Part shown: in pieces, positions 24,168 to 35,347 of the stretch
How the letters are laid out: the number at the start of each line of letters is the position of its first letter
How positions within the stretch are numbered: the stretch's first letter is position 1
From: Flaccisagitta enflata
Taxonomy: Eukaryota; Chaetognatha; Sagittoidea; Aphragmophora
Direction: 5' to 3'
DNA: 64,000 nucleotides
Assembly (NCBI GenBank): GCA_965153355.1
Contig: OZ231126.1
Location: 103,726,001 to 103,790,000, forward strand
The notes under the pieces: generated by a model
What the model saw: only the letters and a program-made list of their open reading frames with translations
What the model was told of the DNA's origin: nothing
The model's database searches: none
Translations under genes and position numbers: made by a program

Positions 24168-24410
24168 ATACCATCTTCGCCGAAAGAAATGCAGCAGTTA
24201 TAGAAATAGTATCAACTTTGGAAGAATGCTGCTCTTGAACGAATAAAGCTACACTTCCCAGATTGCTCCCATTTAAAAGATTTAAAGGAGATCTTTAAAA
24301 TGGGACCAATCTGGGGTCTGTAGCTTTACTCGTTTTGGAGCAATATTCTTCCAAAGTTGATGCTATTTTTAAAACTGCTTCGTTTCTTTCGGCGAAGATA
24401 GTAGTTGTCG
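24168..24410. mobile_element. Hairpin MITE-like element (left)
   Basis: Two arms of about 115 bases, beginning ATCTTCGCCGAAAGAAA and ending TTTCTTTCGGCGAAGAT, form an imperfect palindrome centred near 24290 (TTTAAAGGAGATCTTTAAA). No coding capacity. It is typical of a foldback MITE; the superfamily is not assigned. Confidence 0.75.
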
Positions 24411-24432
24411 CACTTTTTTGTTGCTGTGTTTA

Positions 24433-24588
24433 CAGTTGAACCCCCCTCTAACGGACCCGCTTTCAAAAAAATTCCGCCTAATACTTAGTCCCTATAGCCA
24501 GTTTTCTCTTGTTGGCTATAACAGAATTCCGCCTATAACAGATAAAATTTGTTGGTCCTCTGAAATCCGTTTCAGCGGGGTTTCACTG
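24433..24588. mobile_element. 156-bp pogo/Tigger-like MITE (left)
   Basis: Starts CAGTTGAACCCC and ends GGGGTTTCACTG, flanked by TA on each side, with terminal inverted repeats of about 24 bases containing the AACGGA box. The CAGT..AACC..TAACGGA terminus and TA target site are typical of Tc1/mariner pogo-like non-autonomous elements. The interior repeats GGCTATAAC/CCGCCTATAAC. Confidence 0.8.
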
Positions 24589-24599
24589 TATCTCCATCT

Positions 24600-25078
24600 T
24601 TGACCTCATGCTATATTATCATTGTTCATTTTCATTGCCCTTTTTTATTCTTTTCCTTTTATGTTTCTTTCTACTATCATTGTTGTTTGTCTCCTTATCT
24701 TCATTGTTTTTTTTTCCATCATTTCATTGTTGTCGTTCTTCTGTTTCCCTTTTTTGTCGTTTTTTCCCTTCATTGTCATTGTTTCCCCCCTCAATCGTTG
24801 TTGTTCACTTGTTCATCATTATTATCATTTTCCTTCATCGTCGTTGTTCTTCGTCTTCACAGTAGTTCTTCTTCTTCTTCAACTTCGTCGTTGTTCTTCT
24901 TCAGCCTCGTCGATGTTCTCCTTCAACCTCATTGTCGATCTTCTTCAGCCTCATTGTCGTACTTCTTCAACCTCATTGTCGTTCTTCTTCGGCATCGTCA
25001 TCGTTTTTCAGCATCGTTGTTGTTCATCTTCACCATCGTCGTCTTTTCTTTCATTAGATGTTATTGTCCTTTTCCTTC
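24600..25078. other. Pyrimidine-rich GTT/CTT low-complexity inner end of left arm
   Basis: The strand is a run of TCATTGTTGTT/CTTCTTC-like text. Three overlapping frames are open and translate to Ser/Phe/Cys/Val-rich sequence, which is a sign of composition and not of coding. Mirrored at 25158-25637 with near-perfect identity. Confidence 0.7.
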
Positions 25079-25157
25079 AGCACGCAGGCAACGGACCACA
25101 TGACTTCACAATGATACATTCCAGAAGTCATGCGTGGTCCGTTATACACAGCGACAA
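25079..25157. other. Central spacer of the inverted repeat, with a nested hairpin
   Basis: The arms stop matching base for base here. Inside the spacer, 25090-25106 is nearly complementary to 25125-25143 (17 and 19 bases, two-base bulge), leaving an 18-base loop. A hairpin at the symmetry point is what a foldback or hairpin-capped-break origin would leave, but it could also be an older short palindrome that caused the inversion or an assembly collapse. Confidence 0.85.
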
Positions 25158-25637
25158 CGAAGGAAAAGGACAATAACATCTAATGAAAGAAAAGACGACG
25201 ATGGTGAAGATGAACAACAACGATGCTGAAAAACGATGACGATGCCGAAGAAGAACGACAATGAGGTTGAAGAAGTACGACAATGAGGCTGAAGAAGATC
25301 GACAATGAGGTTGAAGGAGAACATCGACGAGGCTGAAGAAGAACAACGACGAAGTTGAAGAAGAAGAAGAACTACTGTGAAGACGAAGAACAACGACGAT
25401 GAAGGAAAATGATAATAATGATGAACAAGTGAACAACAACGATTGAGGGGGGAAACAATGACAATGAAGGGAAAAAACGACAAAAAAGGGAAACAGAAGA
25501 ACGACAACAATGAAATGATGGAAAAAAAAACAATGAAGATAAGGAGACAAACAACAATGATAGTAGAAAGAAACATAAAAGGAAAAGAATAAAAAAGGGC
25601 AATGAAAATGAACAATGATAATATAGCATGAGGTCAA
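25158..25637. other. Purine-rich GAA/AAC low-complexity inner end of right arm
   Basis: Mirror of 24600-25078; translated frames of the two copies are identical over about 150 codons. No gene is proposed. Confidence 0.7.
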
Positions 25638-25648
25638 AGATGGAGATA

Positions 25649-25804
25649 CAGTGAAACCCCGCTGAAACGGATTTCAGAGGACCAACAAATTTTATCTGTT
25701 ATAGGCGGAATTCTGTTATAGCCAACAAGAGAAAACTGGCTATAGGGACTAAGTATTAGGCGGAATTTTTTTGAAAGCGGGTCCGTTAGAGGGGGGTTCA
25801 ACTG
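25649..25804. mobile_element. 156-bp pogo/Tigger-like MITE (right)
   Basis: Exact-length mirror of 24433-24588 with TA on both sides. Because it is at the symmetric position it was copied with the arm and is not an independent insertion. Confidence 0.8.
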
Positions 25805-25837
25805 TAAACACAGCAACAAAAAAGTGCGACAACTACT

Positions 25838-26064
25838 ATCTTCGCCGAAAGAAACGAAGCAGTTTTAAAAATAGCATCAACTTTGGAAGAATATTGCTCC
25901 AAAACGAGTTAAGCTACAGAACCCAGATTGGTCCCATTTTAAAGATCTCCTTTAAATCTTTAAAATGGGAGCAATCTGGGAAGTGTAGCTTTATTCGTTT
26001 ACACAGCATCTTCCAAAGTTGATGCTATTTCTATAACTGCTGCGTTTCTTTCGGAGAAGATGGT
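25838..26064. mobile_element. Hairpin MITE-like element (right)
   Basis: Mirror of 24168-24410, with several substitutions in one half. Its outer edge coincides with the point where arm-to-arm similarity collapses. Confidence 0.75.
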
Positions 26065-27886
26065 AAAGGAAAAAAAGATAAAATGAAATTTGATATTCCT
26101 ATTTGTTCTTTTTTTTTCAAATGATCGTTGAAATTTTGCTTCTCGTACATGGATTTTAAATTAAAGAAACTGAATTTATGAATCTTATCTCCGCAAATGC
26201 TTCCTCTTTGTTTGATCACTGCCCTAAACTAAGGCCCATACCATGACTGAGTTAACAAGACTGGATACACGGCAATCCAGTTACGGACGGTTGGGCAGGA
26301 GCAGTATTGCAAAAAACCAATCGCAATTAAAAAATGTTGAGGGACCGACGAATGGACGGATCGACCAACCGTGTCCGCGACTAAAAGTATCTGGTTGCGA
26401 CTATGCTGCGCAGTTAGATTGATGTGGCCACAATTTGGTCGCTGAGGCCAGGATTAGGTTAATGAGGTCACGAGTTGCTCAGGCCGCAATTAGGTCGCTC
26501 AGGCCGCAATTAGGTTGCTGTGGCCTCAATAGGATGCTGAGGCCAGGATAAGGTCGTTGAGGCCGGGATTAGGTCTCCTGGAGGCCGGGATTAGGTCGTT
26601 GAGGCCGGGATTAGGCCGTTGAGGCCGGGATTAGGCCGTTGAGGCCGGGATTAGGCCGTTGAGGCCGGGATTAGGCCGTTGAGGCCGGGATTAGGCCGTT
26701 GAGGCCGGGATTAGGCCGCTGAGGCCGGGATTAGGTCGTTGAGGCCAAGATTAGGTTGGAGGCTGGTCAGGTCACTGAGGCCGGGACCAGGTCGTTGCGA
26801 GGCCGGGACTAGTTGCTGAGGCCAGGATTAGGGGTCGTTGAGGCCGGGATTAGGTCGTTGTCCGAGATTAGGTTGTTGTCCCGGATTAGGTCGTTGTCCC
26901 GGATTAGGTTGTTGTCCGGGATTAGGTCGTTGTCCGGGATTAGGTTGTTGAGGCCAGGATTAGGTTGTTGAGGCCAAGATTTGGTTGTCGAGGCCGCGAT
27001 TAGGTCGTTGAGGCCGCCGTAACCAAAAAACCTAAAAATATTACATTTTTCACTGTGAAAAAAATGTTTGATATGATTACCGCTCAAGTTATTGCTTGAT
27101 CGCTGTAAAACCTTTTGCGTCATTGATGAAGAGGAGGTGGAATAGGCAGCCCATATTTATTTTTCAACATTTGCTGAGAGTCTCGTTACAAATACCCATC
27201 TACAAAAACTTTTAACAATCATTGATAGAATGGTGATGAATGCTGAAAATATTACTACTAGCTCAAAATTTATCATGGATCCGAATGAGAACAGTCTGCC
27301 GCCAGCGGCTACTGTGGGTTATGAGTTAGTGAAAGAATGACTCTCTCTGGATGGCGCACAAGATAATTCTGAAAAGGGGGTTGGGATTTGACCTGGGAAG
27401 CCTAAGTCAAACTGCAATCTCTCTGAGCTTAAACAGATACGTAGTAAAATTATGGACATTTTCAAAAGTACCCTCCCAAGTGAATTGCTGAGTTAAAGTG
27501 TGTTTCCTAACATTGGCTTTACCACAGACACAGCTGCGTTTGCATGCTTGACTGAAAAACACAACAAAGTCAAGGCCAACAGTGTTGGTTTTGGCAACAC
27601 AGATCTGCTCAAACAGTTTTTGTTATCAAACAAAAGCCAAAACCAGGAAGTGGATACAAGGGGCAATATAAAATTGGCCTCCTACCAACTGAAACTCACA
27701 CCAATTTTTTTCATTTCCATTCTAGAGAACATAGATTCCATCTTGGTTCCCAGTCCTCAGCACTTTCTCAAAAGGGAATGGAAACGTTACCTCAAGGCTA
27801 CCCCCCCCCCTCTAAACCACAATCCCCATTTAACCCGAGCAAAGGAGAAAGACTCCAAACCCAGAGAGAGCGAGTTGTGAAAAATA
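26065..27886. other. Diverged patch of the right arm with coding-like remnants
   Basis: Partner of 22840-24167. It contains a fragment of the GGCCGGATACACGGC-type repeat (26262-26390), a minisatellite (26440-27015) and, at about 27235-27880, interrupted coding-like text (for example SELKQIRSKIMDIFKS near 27420-27470, then the open frame 27500-27880). The left arm has a shorter, more eroded version. The family is not recognised. Confidence 0.6.
26440..27015. repeat. 19-20-bp minisatellite (GAGGCCGGGATTAGGTCGTT), right arm only
   Basis: About 28 units of GAGGCCGGGATTAGG(T/C)CGTT, seven consecutive near-perfect ones at 26585-26720, grading to degenerate units at both ends. The left arm has only faintly related sequence at the symmetric place. 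This is the main asymmetric insertion in the palindrome. Confidence 0.92.
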
Positions 27887-29281
27887 TGACCCGTATAATG
27901 GAAAAGAAGCCCGCAACCATCTCTCTTGGACACTACCCCTCCTCTGACTGGCAAACAGGGCCCATTACAACCCACTTTGACCGGAAGGAACTTGGCAGAC
28001 TAGAAAAACTAGTCACCTCCTTTGGAGGCCCCCAACAGGAATTACCCAACAATGTCGACCTACAACAACCATCCATAGGTTCCGGGGCCCACCATGTGTA
28101 TGTGAATTGTTTTTACTGTCCCCCTCTGGTTCACAAAACCAAAAACCCACCCCCTGCGCAAATTGCATTTCAAGACCCCCTACACTCAGAAGTGAATATT
28201 CATATATTGACTGTCAGGACTTCACTCCAGCAAACCCTCAACCATTTTGTAAAATTCCATTCCGACAGACAAAGTGCAAGAGTCAAGAGTGGACACGGCA
28301 TGATTCTCCCATGCTATCTCTGCCACCAGTACTTCTTGGAAGGAAAGGAGGAATACAATTATTTCCGATACTCGTGTTGTTTAGAGGACCTTCGCAGTCA
28401 TTATTTTTTGATCCATTCGGAGGATCATTTGTTGTTTCAGCTTTACGCCGCCATAAGAAAACATAAGAAAACATCTTTATCGACTTAAAACTAGTTGATA
28501 CTCTGTTTCTTAGTAAGTGTATGCTCTGCGGCATAAATCTATCTTCTCAGTTTGCAGTTAAAGCCCATGAGAAAATTTGTTTGAGTAAAAATTTGTTTGA
28601 GTAAATTCGTGAGCTCATGCAACTTTTTTGGCACCCGTTTAACCCAAGATTTCTTTTATTGCAAATACACAAAACAGAAAATGGAAGAAGAAGATCAACA
28701 ACACGCGATCGCCCAAGCTTCACTCTTCCTAAAACAGGCATCAGCCACAACATCACCATCAGCAACAACAGCACCAACAACAACACAATCAACAACAGCA
28801 ACAACAAACCAGAGTCAGGAAACCTTTGAGCAATATCTTTCCAAAAATTACGGACAGTTTTTGATAAAAAAATCAAAGCGAAAACACGAAGAGAGGAAAA
28901 AGGGGTCAAACTCAAACAAGCATTCCACACATGACCACACTGCACACAAAGAGGCACACAGTTCTTCACAGAACTGGAGAAAAACTAGCCCAGGCAAGGT
29001 ATTTATCGATTCTGAAGCTGTCAAGGATAATCGTCATCAACATTTACCTTTACCTGCAAATAGAGAATCACCAATGAAAAAAGATCCCAAATCCAACAAA
29101 AGAAGCCAAGGCAGCCGCAAAGTAATCCAAGGAGAAAATGAAGAAAAGGGAGGAAAGAAGCGCCATCCAAAGCGCAAAGAGAGGGAAGAGGATGAGGAAA
29201 AATGGCGTGGAAGAGAGAACTACCACGCAGAGATACAAGGAGAAAAGGAGGAAGAAGAGAAGAAAAGACGAAGGACAACAC

Positions 29282-29340
<59 letters not shown>

Positions 29341-29404
29341 AGCGGGAGCGAAGGGGGAGATGATAATGATGACGAGCACGCTGGTGAAGACAGAGATGAT
29401 GATA

Positions 29405-29436
<32 letters not shown>

Positions 29437-30093
29437 AATGATGATGATAAGGATAACAATGTCAATGAGGATAATGGGAATGACGAAGGTGATGATAGAA
29501 ATGATGGTGATGATGATAGTAATGATAGTGATGGTGATGATGCTGATGCTGATGATGATGGTAACAGTGATGATGGTGATGATGATGAGGATGACGGTGA
29601 TGTTGAGGATGACGGTGACGATGATGGTGGTGATGGTGATGATGGGGAAGATGGTGATGATGGTGATGATAATGGCGACGATGCTGGTGATGACACTGAC
29701 GCTGGTGATGACGCTGATGATGATGATGATGATGATGACGAGACTGACAACAACAGGGTTACCCCGAGTAAGAAGCACAATAAGAAGCGTGTTCGTTATG
29801 ATTTAGACAGTAGTGACAATAACAGCTCAACCAACAACGAATCTGACACGGAATCGGAAGGCAACCAAGATGAAGGCAACCAAGATGATGTCATATCAAC
29901 TTCATTGATGATCGATACTATGACCAGCAGCGTTTTGTCGTTAGGTGCATTAAAAGCAAAACAAAAGTTGAAAAGGCCCCATGATGAAAAACGTGCCAAA
30001 TTTCTACATAGTAGTAGCAAAAAGATGAAAAGTAGTAGCAAACAACAGATGAAAAGCTTGCCCAAGTCCAAAAAATCAAAATCAAGACCTGCT

Positions 30094-30124
<31 letters not shown>

Positions 30125-30216
30125 ACACCTCTTCCACTTCTCCCTCTCGGTCTTCTTCCTCTTCTCCTTCATCTCCAACCTTAAAACATAAGAAACAGAA
30201 GAAACATAAAAAATAA
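27887..30216 (+). pseudogene. Zinc-finger protein with Asp-rich and Ser/Lys-rich tail, right copy (broken)
   Basis: Mirror of the left copy. Here the break is elsewhere: near 28456-28470 ten bases of the left version are replaced by three, shifting the frame (first frame ends at 28488), and a 16-base duplication sits at about 28585-28600. The downstream frame 28597-30216 (539 codons) runs unbroken through a much longer Asp/Glu/Gly-rich repeat (29280-29745) into the Ser/Lys tail. The acidic array is therefore several hundred bases longer than in the left arm. The upstream frame could start as early as 27778 within the diverged patch. Confidence 0.6.
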
Positions 30217-30581
30217 GGATTTTGAAAGGTCGAAATAACAATTCCCTTTTCAAGGAATATATTTTTTCTTCACTCTTCTTTTCTGTCTTTCGCTCCCGCA
30301 CTTGACCCCCAATCCCACCCACCCCCACCACTCTCCATCACTATTCAGATTTTTGTGACAAAATCCTCTCGCTCTCACCGTAACACAAGATGGTTATTTC
30401 AACATATCCATTGAATATATTCTGTAAATGTAATAACTGTTTTTTCTTTATGGTGCTGTCCAAGGGAATAAAAACATTTGCAAAATATCAAAATTGAATT
30501 AAAAACTAGCTACCTGTGACTACCCGTCTACCCCCCCCCACTCTTTCTAAAGGGGAGGGGGGGGTGAAGATCCCACCCAAG

Positions 30582-33500
30582 ATGTTTCACGAAGACGATC
30601 TAACCCACCTTGATGAACATTCTCTTGTAATCCAACAGTATAACATAATGACAATCTTTTATGGAGGTACGTAACATGATACATATACTACCGTACCAAC
30701 CCCCACCTCCCCCCCCCCCAAACTAATGAATACTCTTGTTCTCTTTCTAATGATACTCTTATTCTCTATCCACTTTTCTTTTTTGCTTTCTTTCTTCCTA
30801 TTCTAATTTGGGATGGAAAATCAAAAGGATTATCATCAAAAAATAGTATTCCAACGCGCACCGCAAGAGGAATGGAAAAACTACTTGCCTGAAAGCGAAA
30901 CATTTATTTACACTAACTTCTACCTACGACAGACTCTTGCTGTAATTCTACAACCAGGAAAAGAATATCTCATCTTCCTTGCTGCAGAGATTCAGTTTCA
31001 TAAAATAACTGATTTTCAAGATACAATGACAATATTTTCGTCATACCGCAACCAACAATGGATAACAGTTGAATATCACTCTGTAGAAATGGTGAATAGA
31101 TTTACCGACGAAATGTTAACTCACTTCAATATTCAAATTCTACAGGATGTCGACACGCTACACAATAAAAAAGAAAGTGGATGGGTGTATGATCGCATAA
31201 CTAAAATGAGTTTAGTGAAAATCAAACGAAACATATTACACGGACCAAGTTTTGGACATCGGGGTACTCCTCATGCTAGATCGTCTCGCACAATTCTACC
31301 ACAATTTAAAAATATGTTAAATCCCCGTCTCGTACAACTTCCAAACAACTTCATTCCATACTCCCATTCAACTTATCCCAATATCTGCGTCCCACTCTCT
31401 ATTATCATGAAACTAGAATACTTGAAACATGGGGGTTTTAATCGGGGGAAAGTTCAGATGAAAGATGTGACTGCCGCTCTTCATTCTCTACGATTTTGGG
31501 AATTACAAACACCAGAAAACGACTTTAGAATTTACCAAAAAGATTTTCACAAACTGGAGGATATAAATGAAGGTTTTAGCGACACCCTCAAACAACAATA
31601 TCCTTTCCTTCAGCTTTATCGAACTTTTTCGATCAATATGTTTAAGTTCCTCGGCCAACAGGAGCAACATAAAGGAAACACAGCCCGCTTGATCACCTCC
31701 CATTTATCTAACCACTGGAACTCGTCATATCACCTACAGGTGGATTTATTGGACCCTCCTAGCACGGATCACGTTCTAGTTATTCCTAATTACTTTGGAC
31801 TCGTTAATCACAGGAAAGACCACCGCTACAATTATGCCTGTCGTGCATGTCAAAGGATTTTTACTCATTCCCGCAATTTTCAGCGCCATATAACCCAGAC
31901 CTGTTCTCCCACCCCTACTGCCCCAAGACAAAAGTACTCCGAGTAGTGCTATCTTTTATCAAAAACCTTTCACATTTAGCTTGTGTTTCACAACACCTTA
32001 TAACTTATCTCTCCCAGACAGTCTTAAAAACATAAAAGTCATGTTTTTTGATGAACGCCTTAACACTCTAGACGAGTTCTATTTGAAAATGCTCACGACC
32101 TTAAGACAAAGTGTGGCTGATGCCAATAAATTCATATTCGACACCATGACCTTGGATAACGGCCCTCCAAATCTATCTTCAATTTCTAAAAAAAACCGTG
32201 ACGCGTACATCAGAGCCAGCCATTGTACATTCTGTGGAAGAATGTTCAATACAAAGTTGTTTTTCAAAAAAACATAGTAATAAAGTATATACTATTAAAA
32301 AATGTTGTCATCATAATCATTTTATCCCAATCCCTAATTTAGCTAAAATTGGTGGAAATGATGACAAGAATAACAGTAAACACCAAGTTATGGTTCTATG
32401 TTCCGCCTGTAATGTTTCTACATATCAATCAGGGTTTCTATCTCGTAATGATTTGCGAATAGGATTGCATAATGGCTCCCGGTATGATTTTTGTTTCATG
32501 GCAGACACGATTTCTAGAGTAGGACATACTCAATTCACCCAAAATTACTAATGATGGGCAGAAACTTGACCTCCCCCTCATCAAAGGAGATCCTAATGTG
32601 TTATGCAAAGATAAGAATACTATCTTACTAATGAGCATACGTTTTTCCTGTTTTAAAATGCAGTCTTGCCCCTACCACACACCAAACACTCAAACACGCC
32701 GTTGGGCCTCTTGCCCATATGAGAAAAAAATTTTCTTTTTCGACTCGGCTCTTATGATTACAGCAACACTTGATAGTATATTACAAGATGTAAGATCAAT
32801 TCATCATGGTACTAATTTAAATTTGGTCTTCCCTCGCAGACACCATTTTGTAACAACTCAAATGGGATATCAAGAAGAGGTATTTTTGGCGGTTTTATGT
32901 AAAAAAATACCCCAGCCATTTGAGATGATTGATAGCCTAAAATATGCTCTTGATATGAAAAAACCACCACCTATCTCCCATTTCTTCTCTCGCCTTAGTG
33001 GAGATGGAGTGAAAGGGCAACCTAGCAATTCTCAACAAAGCTACAATGATTTTTTGGATATTTGGAAAAAAATAGGCGCAAAAAGTTATTTGGTCATTTT
33101 GGCCCTATATTCTGGATGTGATTCCACGATTTTATCTGACGAGCTTTCTTTTTATTACGGCCAAATATTTAGAGTCAGCAGGTTATCAGCCACCGAATTT
33201 GTAACTTGTGTGAGCCTATCGTGGCAAGCAGCGTTACTGAACAGAAAATCACCCTACAACCCAAACAAACCTCTTAAAATCCGTGTGCCTAACCGTAAAA
33301 TTTCTTCTATTTATAAAGTAGGACTGCGTGGTGGGTACGCGTTTGTAAATGCCAACTACTGTGAGTTTCGGCATTTAGAAGTCGATCAAACTAACTCTGT
33401 ACCTGAAAATGTGATAAAACAAGTGTCCTTTGAAGATGTTAATGGCCTTTATATGTCATTATTAAAGCAAAGAATTTCAATCGGCAACTATGTGTTCTAT

Positions 33501-35052
33501 TCTAGACGTCATAACAAAAAACAGTTCAACATAATAGCCAAAAACTTATGTTCTATGAATATTGAGTTTTTTTCTAAAGAGTTACTTTTGAAGAACCATA
33601 TGTACTTCTTCATTGTCATCTTGTCTTGACGATGATGCGTTGTTTCTCCCTCAAAACATTGATTTGAGTTTTTTCCCCTTTTACGACCGTATCTCACTGG
33701 ACATGTTATCCTCTCACCAGCGAGCACGGGCCCAACGTCTTAAAAGAGACTCTGGAAAAGAGAGTTGTCAGCTCGTAAGCTACATGAAAAGAGATTTAAA
33801 GACAGGAGATTATTCGGAGAATTTGTTATTTTTACAAGCCTTCCATAACGCCACAATAAAATGCGTTGTTAAAATTGTGCGATTTACAATCAATGGCTCT
33901 CTCGATTAGAAGAGGAAAAAAGACTCAATGTATCATCCATTCTAAAGAAGACGTTCAAGCAGTTAGGAAATAATATTGCAGACGAGGATTGCTTGTCTTG
34001 CTTGTCTTGCTTATCTGGCTTGTCTTGCTTGTCTTGCTTATCTTGCATATCTTTCTTTCTTCTCTTTCTTATCTTTCTTTTCTTTCTTCTCTTTTCTTAC
34101 AGGCAAAACCCACCAGAGACTTGATGAACGTGTGAGGGCCAGATTATGCTTGTCCCGAACCTCCTTTGAACGATACACTAACTCCAAGGGCTTCTACGAT
34201 TTCGCGTATCTTAATGAGCGAGCCTGCCTTGTTACTTTTGACCATTTGAACATTTTGAGTAAGAATCTTCCTGCCATATCTTCGCACACTTACTCTGGTG
34301 CAAAAATATTCATGTGGCGATTATTCCATACTCTTGCAGCCAGATTTTCCTTTTTTGGAGGGTATGGAATTTGAATTTTAATGCATGACACTGATAGCTA
34401 CGCCGTCTCTCTGCAGGCTGAGAAGTGCCCATACATGCTTACAGAAGCAAAGAGAGCCAAGCAAGCAGGCCTATCACACCTCCCTTTATCCTCATACACC
34501 TCTCGTTTCATAGCTTCCGCCTACTTAAAAACCATGGCCCCATTGTTAGACTTCTCTTGTATCAACCAAAATTCACATATCTATCAAACTTTCATGACCT
34601 CAAATAAAACCATGAAAGAAACTTGTTCCGCCTTAGCTAAACACAGACAATCTCAATCTTTCTTTATCAAGTCTGAAATTAATAACAAGCAAATGGAAAT
34701 GTTCTTGGCCACCTCAGTAAAAATGTACATGTTAGTCATTAAAGACTTGTCCTCTAATCTGATAAAAACCAAAGGACTCAAACATCACTTAATACACCAA
34801 TGTTTGAGCACTTCTGATTTTGTAGATGTTGCCAAACTTGAGAAACCTTCTAAAGTTGTACAACAACATAACCTAAAACATATCAACGGCACCATTTTTC
34901 TACACTCTGTCAAACGTAGAGCCTTGACACTTTTTACTAGTAAACAAATCATGGATCCTACTCATTTTTGGCCCGGTTCTCACTTTGGCTATCCTCTCCA
35001 TTTTAAACCTTTCTTGCAATTATGTGTCTCTGTTACTATATTGTCTATATGA
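30582..35052 (+). pseudogene. Polinton/adintovirus-type protein-primed family B DNA polymerase, right copy (broken)
   Basis: Mirror of the left polymerase. The possible 5' exon is 30582-30666; the long N-terminal frame 30813-31946 is intact here. It is followed by 31981-32277, 32198-32551, 32598-33629 (motif A DVNGLY at 33435-33452), 33613-33909, motif B NNIA ending at 33981, GKTHQ from 34103, and motif C DTDS at 34387-34398 in the frame 34381-35052. Total coding capacity of about 1,300 residues fits Polinton polymerases. Breaks shared with the left arm are a one-base slip at an A7 run near 32268-32276, slips near 31925, 32510, 33600 and 33890, and TGA at 34372-34374. Private: the motif-B intron donor is AC instead of GC. 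Transcribed outward from the palindrome centre. Confidence 0.87.
33982..34102 (+). other. Same intron, right copy, donor destroyed
   Basis: The 121-nt sequence matches 16682-16802, with the acceptor TTACAG intact, but the donor dinucleotide GC is AC (GCAG|ACGAGG). By chance the intron is open in the downstream frame. Confidence 0.7.
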
Positions 35053-35193
35053 TTCTCTTTTTTTTCTATTTACTCTTTAGTCTTTGAAGAGAACACTTTT
35101 CAAAACTTTCCAACACTTTCCAAACCTTTCTAAAACCTAAAATGTCTGATTTTGGGGAAAGTCAAAAACCAGACTTCTACTCATTTCCATTGG

Positions 35194-35261
35194 ATGCCAC
35201 TGTGGCAAATAGTGTACGTCTTCTATGGGACAGGTGTGTGTGAAGTATCATTTTAAGTATA

Positions 35262-35347
<86 letters not shown>

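Larger units (their letters stand above)
1..25078 (+). repeat. Left arm of giant inverted repeat
   Basis: This whole stretch recurs in reverse complement at 25158-50993. Base 1 pairs with about base 50993 (shared text around the GATGCGT...ACGCATC motif at 44-70 and 50926-50950), and the arm reaches the central spacer at 25078. Paired coordinates sum to about 50237 near the centre and about 51000 at the outer end, so the right arm is some 760 bases longer, mostly in the diverged patch. Matching translations differ by only a few residues (8 of 343 in one polymerase segment, none in the last exon of the fibrinogen-related gene). The arm may extend beyond the window. Genuine duplication and haplotype misjoin are both possible. 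Confidence 0.97.

Noticed and set aside
24600-25637. Phe/Cys/Ser-rich frames mirrored around the centre, possible membrane proteins
   Set aside because: Three overlapping frames are equally open in pyrimidine-rich low-complexity DNA, with no ATG context or recognisable motif.
26440-27015. CRISPR-like array of regularly spaced repeats
   Set aside because: Units are contiguous with no unique spacers, in a eukaryotic context; it is a minisatellite.
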